Shown here piece by piece: positions 1 to 5,102 of a stretch of DNA of 18,881 nt. The position numbers were made by a program, and so were the translations under genes. The DNA is taken from positions 1-18,881 of the forward strand of contig CAZHEE010000015.1 of NCBI GenBank assembly GCA_964531715.1, given 5' to 3'. The notes below the pieces were generated by a model, which worked only from the letters and a program-made list of their open reading frames with translations, was not told where the DNA came from and searched no databases. The DNA is from UBA1664 sp964531715. GTDB taxonomy: Bacteria; Pseudomonadota; Alphaproteobacteria; Micavibrionales; UBA1664. The stretch's first letter is position 1. Each line of letters opens with the position of its first letter.

Positions 1-959
1 GTTCAGTTCTGTTCCTGCTGGCGGTGGTTTACCTGTACCTGCAGGCCGGTACCACCAGTATGCCGTCACTCGTAGGGCTGGCTTTGCCGCTAAACGCGCA
101 AATCTGGCTGTTCATCGCTTTTCTTGTGTCCTTTGCGGTTAAAGTGCCGATGTGGCCGGTGCATACCTGGCTGCCGGATGCGCATGTGGAGGCCCCAACG
201 GCCGGGTCGGTCATTCTAGCCGGGGTACTGCTTAAGCTTGGTGGATATGGCTTCTTGCGCTTTTCCCTGCCTGTCACGCCGGATGCGGCTACGCTACTGG
301 CGCCGTATATCCTGACTTTGAGCGTGATCGCGATTGTTTATACCTCGCTTGTTGCCCTTGTTCAGACAGACATGAAGAAGATGATTGCCTATTCTTCCGT
401 GGCGCATATGGGGTATGTCACGCTCGGGATATTTACCGCGACCACGCAAGGGGTTGAAGGCGCGATTTTCCAGATGATCTCGCACGGGCTGATTTCCGCT
501 GCTTTATTCCTCTGCGTCGGGGTTGTCTATGACCGCCTGCATACGCGGGAGATTGCCCGCTATGGTGGGTTGGTGGCGAACATGCCGAAATATGCGACCT
601 TGTTCATGCTTTTCATGCTCGGCTCTGTCGGATTGCCAGGAACAAGCGGCTTTGTCGGTGAGATTTTGGCACTGATGGGCGCATTTCAGGTGAGCACAAT
701 TATCGGAACATTGGGGGCCTCTGGGCTGGTTTTAGGCGCGACATATATGCTGTGGCTGTATCGTCAGGTTGTGTTTGGCCCGGTTGTTAATAAGGATGCC
801 GCCGCATTAACCGATGTTAATAAGCGCGAAATGGCGGCTCTCGTGCCCCTCGCCTTGCTTGTTTTATGGTTGGGTGTTCAGCCGAATTTTATTTTAGACC
901 GTATCGGCCCGAGCGTTGATAATTTGCTCACGACTTATGAAGCGGCGATTGAACAATAA
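1..959 (+). CDS. nuoM: NADH-quinone oxidoreductase subunit M (NuoM), 3' part
   Basis: This is the C-terminal part of NuoM, a proton-pumping antiporter-like membrane subunit of respiratory complex I. The reading frame is open from base 3, so the gene begins before the window; about 318 codons are present out of roughly 500 usual for the family. The core signature HTWLPDAHVEAPTAGSVILA followed by LLKLGGYG is intact, as is the later AYSSVAHMGY segment, and the rest is a succession of hydrophobic helices. The protein ends ...EAAIEQ. Its TAA stop (957-959) is also the first three bases of a 39-base repeat that recurs at 1388, so the stop may have been supplied by the inserted cassette. nuoN normally follows directly; here about 900 bp of cassette material intervenes. 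Confidence 0.97.
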   Translation, partial: SVLFLLAVVYLYLQAGTTSMPSLVGLALPLNAQIWLFIAFLVSFAVKVPMWPVHTWLPDAHVEAPTAGSVILAGVLLKLGGYGFLRFSLPVTPDAATLLAPYILTLSVIAIVYTSLVALVQTDMKKMIAYSSVAHMGYVTLGIFTATTQGVEGAIFQMISHGLISAALFLCVGVVYDRLHTREIARYGGLVANMPKYATLFMLFMLGSVGLPGTSGFVGEILALMGAFQVSTIIGTLGASGLVLGATYMLWLYRQVVFGPVVNKDAAALTDVNKREMAALVPLALLVLWLGVQPNFILDRIGPSVDNLLTTYEAAIEQ

Positions 960-1003
960 TTTTTTTGAAACACTAAGAACACAAAGATCACTAAGGAGTA
1001 TAA

Positions 1004-1207
1004 ATGCCAGTAATTCATATTAATCACCGAAAAGAATTAAATAAAAATCAAAAGAGAGAATTATCTCAAAAAGTAACACAGGTTTTTGTTGATGTGCTCG
1101 ACAAAGACCCTGAACTTGTTGAAATATTTTGGCATGATATAGAAGATCATAATTTTGCCAAAGGGGGTAAGCTTTTGGAAGATAGGCTTGTAAATTCAGA
1201 TGATTAA
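1004..1207 (+). CDS. 4-oxalocrotonate tautomerase-like small protein
   Basis: This 67-residue protein begins Met-Pro-Val-Ile-His-Ile. The Pro after the initiator Met, which becomes the catalytic N-terminal proline in the 4-OT superfamily, is present, and both the length (about 60-70 residues) and the amphipathic helix after residue 10 fit that superfamily. The arginines of canonical 4-OT are not clearly in place, so a precise substrate cannot be given. The start is well supported: the left cassette arm ends CACTAAGGAG, so AAGGAG (992-997) forms a Shine-Dalgarno 6 bases before the ATG. The gene is AT-rich compared with nuoM, and lies inside cassette copy A, immediately upstream of the remains of a GxxExxY gene. 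It is probably cassette cargo and not part of the complex I operon. Confidence 0.7.
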   Translation: MPVIHINHRKELNKNQKRELSQKVTQVFVDVLDKDPELVEIFWHDIEDHNFAKGGKLLEDRLVNSDD

Positions 1208-1215
1208 TTTTTATA

Positions 1216-1265
1216 ATGTTAATGTTTTAAAAATTAAGGAGGGCATAAAGCGTATTTCTTACTAA
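1216..1265 (+). pseudogene. GxxExxY gene reduced to its two ends by internal deletion
   Basis: Bases 1209-1222 are identical to 1427-1440, which hold the start of the intact GxxExxY gene (TTTTATAATGTTAA). Bases 1219-1265 then match that gene's 3' end (1771-1817) with one mismatch. The join falls on a TTAA shared by both sides (1219-1222 here; 1437-1440 and 1771-1774 in the intact copy), so about 334 bp has been lost across a 4-base microhomology. From the old ATG the reading is M-L-M-F-stop. The last ~20 codons can still be read in another frame, ending KIKEGIKRISY. The gene is dead. Confidence 0.8.
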
Positions 1266-1309
1266 GAAAATCTTAGTGTTCTTAGTGCGCTTAGTGTTTA
1301 ATAAATTTT

Positions 1310-1390
1310 ATGGATTCAGTAAATCTCATCAAAGACCTGTATCTCGCACAGGCCGATATCATCCTCGCGCTTGCGGCGATTGGGCTGTAA
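1310..1390 (+). pseudogene. Duplicated, truncated 5' end of nuoN (26 codons)
   Basis: An ATG and 26 codons nearly copy the N-terminus of the full nuoN at 1862: the first 20 residues (MDSVNLIKDLYLAQADIILA) are the same in both. The fragment then diverges (LAAIGL against VSALLL) and ends on a TAA that is the first triplet of the next cassette's left arm. Only two bases differ over the first 60, but the last ~20 bases differ much more. Either a related nuoN allele was brought in, or the dead tail drifted while the front was kept similar by gene conversion. It might be translated as a 26-residue peptide but should have no function. Confidence 0.85.
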
Positions 1391-1851
1391 TTTTTTTGAA
1401 ACACTAAGGACACAAAGGTCACTAAGTTTTATAATGTTAACTAAGGATAATGAAGGTGATATTTCCAAAATAGTTGTTGATTGCGCTTATAAGGTTCATG
1501 TCACTCTCGGCGCAGGATTATTGGAAAGTTCTTATCAAACATGTATGGCGTATGAAATGACTAAGCGTGGATTGACGTTTGAGAAAGAAAAACCTGTCTC
1601 GATTATGTACGATAATTGTTTCTTAGAAACAGCCTATCGACTGGATTTCTTAGTCGAAGATAAACTTATTATTGAACTGAAAGCTTTTGAGGGTTTTAAA
1701 CCTATTCATGCCGCTCAAATTTTGACTTATTTAAGACATTCAAATATTAAAACGGGATTACTTATAAATTTTAATGTTTTAAAAATTAAGGAGGGCATAA
1801 AGCGCATTTCTTACTAAGAAAATCTTAGTGTTCTTAGTGCGCTTAGTGTTT
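1388..1851. mobile_element. CACTAAG-arm cassette, copy B (intact GxxExxY)
   Basis: This is the second copy of the cassette. The left-arm heptamers are CACTAAG at 1402, CACAAAG at 1411 and CACTAAG at 1420. The right-arm heptamers are CTTAGTG at 1824, 1833 and 1842, again with period 9 and inverted. Unlike copy A there is no tautomerase: the left arm runs straight into TTTTATAATG, the start of GxxExxY. The cassette splits a nuoN 5' fragment (1310-1387) from the intact nuoN (1862 on), and the sequence after its right arm re-supplies the nuoN start. Inserted DNA is seen directly; its mode of movement is unknown. Confidence 0.7.
1434..1817 (+). CDS. GxxExxY protein (PD-(D/E)XK nuclease-like)
   Basis: This 127-residue protein belongs to the GxxExxY family, named for a motif seen here as GLLESSY in the N-terminal third. 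The family falls in the PD-(D/E)XK superfamily: YRLDFLVEDKLIIELKA supplies the Asp and the Glu-x-Lys of a restriction-nuclease-like active site, followed by HAAQILTYL and the typical ending GLLINFNVLKIKEGIKRI. Length is normal and the gene looks intact. An upstream in-frame extension to 1371 runs through the arm repeat and the dead nuoN fragment, so I take ATG 1434; no strong Shine-Dalgarno precedes it. It lies between inverted CACTAAG arms. The biological role of the family is not established; the nuclease fold is known, the activity here is inferred. Confidence 0.9.
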   Translation: MLTKDNEGDISKIVVDCAYKVHVTLGAGLLESSYQTCMAYEMTKRGLTFEKEKPVSIMYDNCFLETAYRLDFLVEDKLIIELKAFEGFKPIHAAQILTYLRHSNIKTGLLINFNVLKIKEGIKRISY

Positions 1852-1861
1852 AATAAATTTT

Positions 1862-3337
1862 ATGGATTCAGTAAATCTCATCAAAGACCTGTATCTCGCA
1901 CAGGCTGATATTATCCTCGCGGTTTCGGCGTTATTACTCCTGCCCATTGGTGTGTTTATCAAACATCGTACCTTTCATAAAATTGCCTATGCCGCGTTGA
2001 TTGCCCTGCTCGCGACTTTGCTCATGACGTTACAGCAGGATAATGGCGGCGGCGTGCAATTTCTCTTTAACGATATGCTTATATATGACCGCTATGGTGT
2101 CTTCATGAAAGTGCTTGTTTTGCTTGGCGGAATGGCGGCGATATTCTATGCGCTGCGCGATATCGGGCATCACGCCCTTGCAAGGTTTGAAGTGATAATT
2201 CTCATTTTGCTTTCCGTTTTGGGGATGAGCATCATGATTTCGGCGAATAATCTCCTGACCGTTTATATCGGTTTGGAACTGCAATCGCTCGCGCTTTATA
2301 TCCTCGCGGCGTCCCACAGGAATAGCCTGCATTCCTCGGAGGCAGGCTTGAAATATTTTATCCTCGGGGCCTTATCATCAGGGATTTTGCTCTTTGGAAT
2401 ATCGCTGATTTACGGTTTTACAGGGACAACATCATTCCCCGTTCTGGCGGAAGTGATTGCGACTGAAAGTTATTTAGGCAGTGAGATGGGCGTGATTGTC
2501 GGGCTTGTTTTTGTCCTGACTGCAATGGCTTTCAAGATTTCTGCTGTCCCGTTCCATATGTGGACGCCGGATGTTTATCAAGGCTCTCCATCATTTGTCA
2601 CGGCCTTTTTTGCGCTCGCGCCAAAGGTAGCAGCGATAGCCTTGCTCGGGCGGTTGCTCTTTTCCGTGTTTGAGCCGATGCAGGCTGATTGGATGCAAAT
2701 TATCTATCTGGTTTCAGTTTTATCTATGGCTGTCGGGGCATTTGCAGGATTGGTTCAAAAGAATATTTACCGGTTGCTTGCCTATTCATCCATCGGCAAT
2801 ATCGGCTATGCTTTGATCGGATATCTTAGTGGTGGCGAAGAGGGTGTCACCGCAACGCTTATTTATATGGCGATTTATATTGTGATGATGGCAGGAACTT
2901 TTGCTCTGATTTTAAGTGTCAGGAATAAAGAAGGCCTGGCGGCAAACTCTTTGAATGATTTTGCAGGGCTGTCCGATAAAAATCGTGCCGTGTGTTACGG
3001 CTTGGCGATCTGCATGTTCTCAATGGCGGGAATACCGCCCTTAGCCGGCTTTTTCGGAAAGTTATTTATTTTTCTGGCAGCAGTTGAAAGCGGTTATTAT
3101 ATCCTCGCGGTTTTGGGTGTTGTGACCTCTGTCATCGCCGCTTATTACTACCTTAAAATCATAAAAATTATGTTTTTTGACCAGCCTTCGGCGCAAGCAG
3201 GTTATGGCGTTCAGCCTATGGGCGCGCTAAAATGGGTTGCCGTACCGTCCGTGACATTTGTTGCGACTTATATTTTTTATCCTGACCGATTGGTGTATGA
3301 GGCGACTATGGCGGCGCATTCATTATTGGCGCAATAA
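1862..3337 (+). CDS. nuoN: NADH-quinone oxidoreductase subunit N (NuoN)
   Basis: NuoN is the third antiporter-like proton-translocating membrane subunit of complex I. At 491 residues it is full length, with about 14 hydrophobic segments. The diagnostic core FKISAVPFHMWTPDVYQGSP is present, with its buried Lys and Asp, as is AYSSIGNIGYALIG. The ATG at 1862 is preceded by the 3' end of the cassette right arm and no clear Shine-Dalgarno; a near-identical start lies 552 bp upstream as a truncated copy. The stop overlaps the birA start (TAATG), implying translational coupling. Despite the cassette at its 5' end the frame is uninterrupted, so complex I should be functional. Confidence 0.97.
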   Translation: MDSVNLIKDLYLAQADIILAVSALLLLPIGVFIKHRTFHKIAYAALIALLATLLMTLQQDNGGGVQFLFNDMLIYDRYGVFMKVLVLLGGMAAIFYALRDIGHHALARFEVIILILLSVLGMSIMISANNLLTVYIGLELQSLALYILAASHRNSLHSSEAGLKYFILGALSSGILLFGISLIYGFTGTTSFPVLAEVIATESYLGSEMGVIVGLVFVLTAMAFKISAVPFHMWTPDVYQGSPSFVTAFFALAPKVAAIALLGRLLFSVFEPMQADWMQIIYLVSVLSMAVGAFAGLVQKNIYRLLAYSSIGNIGYALIGYLSGGEEGVTATLIYMAIYIVMMAGTFALILSVRNKEGLAANSLNDFAGLSDKNRAVCYGLAICMFSMAGIPPLAGFFGKLFIFLAAVESGYYILAVLGVVTSVIAAYYYLKIIKIMFFDQPSAQAGYGVQPMGALKWVAVPSVTFVATYIFYPDRLVYEATMAAHSLLAQ

Positions 3338-4035
3338 TGGATTTTGATATCCGCTATTATGAGTCTGTCGGCTCAACCATGGATATTTCCCGAGAAACCA
3401 TCCAAAATAATGAAGCGTTTGAAGGCCTTGTCATTCAAGCGGGTGAGCAAGTCTCGGGCAGAGGACGCAGGGGCAATCAATGGACATCACCAAAGGGCAA
3501 TCTCTATCAAACACTTATCCTTAAACCAAAAGTGGATAAGAGCGATTGGGGGCAGTTATCATTCGTGATTGCGGTGGCTCTTGCAATGGGGACACCTTCA
3601 CGAGAGTGTCCCCAAGGGACACCCTTAAACCTCAAATGGCCGAATGACGTGTTGATTGGTGATAAAAAGCTGGCAGGTATTTTACTCGAAATTTGCGGTG
3701 ATTTTATCATGATCGGCACAGGGGTGAATATTGCCCATGCGCCTGATGACAGGGCGAAGATGCATGATTTTTGCGATGTTTCGGTTAATGATTTTCGTGA
3801 TTCCTTTCTTGATAAAATTGCACATTATTACAGGCTTTGGCAAGAAGAGGGGTTTAAACCTATCAGGCAGGAATGGCTCTCGCGTGCTTACAAGAAAGGT
3901 GAAGTTATTCAGGCGCGTTTGCCGAATATAGTTTATGAGGGTGTCTTTGAAGATTTAGATACGCAAGGTTGCTTGCTTTTACGTGAAAAAGATGGTTTTT
4001 TAAGAGAAATTAACAGCGGTGAGATTATTACATAG
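3337..4035 (+). CDS. birA: Biotin--[acetyl-CoA-carboxylase] ligase (BirA), catalytic type
   Basis: This enzyme activates biotin as biotinyl-AMP and attaches it to the biotin carboxyl carrier domain. It has 232 residues and lacks the N-terminal helix-turn-helix of E. coli BirA, so it is a ligase without the repressor part, as is usual in alphaproteobacteria. The adenylate-binding loop GRGRRGNQW (41-49), KWPNDV (100-105), the catalytic-lysine segment KKLAGILLE (110-118) and GTGVNI (127-132) are all present. It starts on the nuoN stop (TAATG). About 12 residues before KLKWPND (TPSRECPQGT and neighbours, residues 85-96) are not usual for the family and correspond to a DNA hairpin insert. Confidence 0.95.
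   Translation: MDFDIRYYESVGSTMDISRETIQNNEAFEGLVIQAGEQVSGRGRRGNQWTSPKGNLYQTLILKPKVDKSDWGQLSFVIAVALAMGTPSRECPQGTPLNLKWPNDVLIGDKKLAGILLEICGDFIMIGTGVNIAHAPDDRAKMHDFCDVSVNDFRDSFLDKIAHYYRLWQEEGFKPIRQEWLSRAYKKGEVIQARLPNIVYEGVFEDLDTQGCLLLREKDGFLREINSGEIIT
3587..3624. repeat. In-frame palindromic insert inside birA
   Basis: A nine-base stem TGGGGACAC (3587-3595) pairs with GTGTCCCCA (3606-3614) around a ten-base loop. The second arm can alternatively pair with GGGACAC at 3616-3622, so three alternating arms give two exclusive hairpins. The stretch is translated in frame as about 12 residues (GTPSRECPQGTP) between a conserved helix and the KWPNDV motif of BirA, where relatives have a short loop. GGGGACAC-type hairpins are typical of dispersed REP-like repeats. 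That it is a mobile palindrome tolerated in a surface loop is inference. Confidence 0.6.
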
Positions 4036-4045
4036 CTGTATTATC

Positions 4046-4208
4046 CGTCATTACAGATCTGCAACACAATATATGTAATCTATATATTGCCAGTTATTTT
4101 TTGACACGGAGTTGCGGAGAAACGGAGTGAACTATAGAAAAACTCCGAACCTCCGATGCTCCGTGTAAGCTTTTTTACGGACTTCATGAGATTTGCCATT
4201 CAATGACG
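4046..4208. repeat. Degenerate CGTCATTRCA repeat (MITE-like), copy 1, split by another hairpin
   Basis: The left half CGTCATTACA...GTAATC (4046-4080) matches the left half of the better copies at 7019 and 17468. A plausible right end, ATTCAATGACGG, lies at 4197-4208, in inverted orientation. Between them sits an unrelated inverted repeat (4104-4166), so this may be a repeat into which a second element inserted. The left half is clear; assignment of the right end is tentative. The region 4036-4263 contains no gene. Confidence 0.5.
4104..4166. repeat. CGGAG-triplet inverted repeat (empty cassette or terminator-like hairpin)
   Basis: A 25-base left arm (4104-4128) with CGGAG at 4107, 4115 and 4123 (8-base period) is mirrored by a right arm (4142-4166) with CTCCG three times. 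Eight bases at the outer end (ACACGGAG) and both inner CGGAG blocks pair, with three mismatches in each of the two gaps. The spacer is 13 bases. The triplet-heptamer build resembles the CACTAAG arms at 971 and 1402 but there is no gene between the arms. It may also end transcription after birA; a short T run follows at 4171-4176. Confidence 0.65.
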
Positions 4209-4210
4209 GT

Positions 4211-4235
4211 TTTTATTTGTGTTTATTCGTGGTAA
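4211..4235. repeat. Single arm of a CACGAATAA-type repeat
   Basis: Read on the reverse strand this stretch is two tandem units, CCACGAATAA and ACACAAATAA, the same kind of short tandem arm as the CACTAAG and CACGGAG arms elsewhere in the window. No matching inverted arm is seen nearby. It is probably a remnant. Confidence 0.4.
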
Positions 4236-4269
4236 ACGAATTCTATTAAAATTTTGAAGGTTAATGAAC

Positions 4270-5070
4270 ATGCTTCTAGCAATTGACTGCGGTAATACAA
4301 ATCTTGTTTTTGCGTTTTACAAGAATGCAAACAAGAGCGAGCCAACGATCTATCGTTGCCGCACGGATGGTAAGAAAACCGCGGATGAGTATGCCGCTTG
4401 GCTCATGCCTTTGCTTCATAACGATAATATGAGTTTTAAAGATATTCAAAATGTCATCATTGCCTCTGTTGTGCCTGATATTAATTTTAATCTCAGGTCG
4501 TTATGCGAGAAATATATGAATATTACCCCGACCATGATTGCCAATGACGGGAGTAATAGCGGCTTGGAAATTGACCTGCCCATGCCCGTAAAAATAGGTC
4601 CCGATCAAATAGTCAACGCGGTCGCGGCAAAGGCAAAATATAATGCCCCCGTAATCGTTATTGATTTCGGTACGGCAACAACATTTGATATTGTGAATGA
4701 GATAGGTCAATTCATCGGTGGCATTATCGCACCCGGGGTTAACCTCTCTATTGAGGCATTGTCAAACGCTGCCGCACTCCTGCCGAAAGTCGTAATTGAG
4801 CGACCCTATAAAATAATCGGAACAAATACGATTGAAGCGATGCAAACAGGGCTTTATTGGGGCTATGTTTCCATGATAGAAGGATTAATTAAACGCGTTA
4901 AGAGCGAGATGAAGGGCGAGCCGACAATCATTGCAACGGGTGGATTATCCAACCTGTTCACCGATGCGATTGAGGCAATAGATTATGCAGAGCCGCATTT
5001 GACTTTGGAAGGTTTACGCTTAATTCATGAGTATCATCAAAAGACTGCGCAGATTAAAAGCGCGGCTTAA
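4270..5070 (+). CDS. coaX: Type III pantothenate kinase (CoaX)
   Basis: CoaX phosphorylates pantothenate, the first step of coenzyme A synthesis; type III enzymes belong to the ASKHA fold. The N-terminal phosphate loop LLAIDCGNTN, the VIDFGTATTFD segment with its catalytic and metal-binding acidic residues, GGIIAPGVNLS, and the C-terminal ATGGLSNLF are all visible, and the length (about 266) is normal. Two in-frame ATGs exist: 4264 lies only 3 bases after GAAGG (4256-4260), whereas 4270 lies 9 bases after it and gives the family's usual MLLAID start, so I prefer 4270. It sits between birA and rnj, as in many alphaproteobacteria, but is separated from birA by about 230 bp of repeats and so probably needs its own promoter. 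Confidence 0.95.
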   Translation: MLLAIDCGNTNLVFAFYKNANKSEPTIYRCRTDGKKTADEYAAWLMPLLHNDNMSFKDIQNVIIASVVPDINFNLRSLCEKYMNITPTMIANDGSNSGLEIDLPMPVKIGPDQIVNAVAAKAKYNAPVIVIDFGTATTFDIVNEIGQFIGGIIAPGVNLSIEALSNAAALLPKVVIERPYKIIGTNTIEAMQTGLYWGYVSMIEGLIKRVKSEMKGEPTIIATGGLSNLFTDAIEAIDYAEPHLTLEGLRLIHEYHQKTAQIKSAA

Positions 5071-5102
5071 AGCATAAAAATTTATAAATACAGAAAGTTT
5101 AC

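Larger units (their letters stand above)
957..1299. mobile_element. CACTAAG-arm cassette, copy A (tautomerase plus deleted GxxExxY)
   Basis: This is a compact cassette between nuoM and nuoN. The left arm has three heptamers with 9-base period: CACTAAG at 971, CACAAAG at 980 and CACTAAG at 989. The right arm is the inverse, with CTTAGTG at 1272, 1281 and 1290. Bases 957-995 match 1388-1426 at 37 of 39 positions, and 1220-1369 match 1772-1921 at 147 of 150, so this is a second copy of the cassette at 1388-1851. It holds a tautomerase-like gene and a GxxExxY gene reduced to its two ends. That it is mobile, or once was, is inference from the arms and the duplication; no transposase is present. 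Confidence 0.7.

Noticed and set aside
1310..1390. A separate small peptide gene upstream of the GxxExxY gene
   Set aside because: The sequence is a copy of the nuoN start that ends on the cassette arm's TAA, so it is better called a truncated duplicate.
1371..1433. Longer GxxExxY start
   Set aside because: The extension translates the nuoN stub and the arm repeat, and has no family similarity before Met at 1434.
971..1851. Possible CRISPR-like array from the CACTAAG repeats
   Set aside because: The units are only 7 bases with 2-base gaps, in groups of three, and inverted at the other end; there are no spacers and no cas genes.
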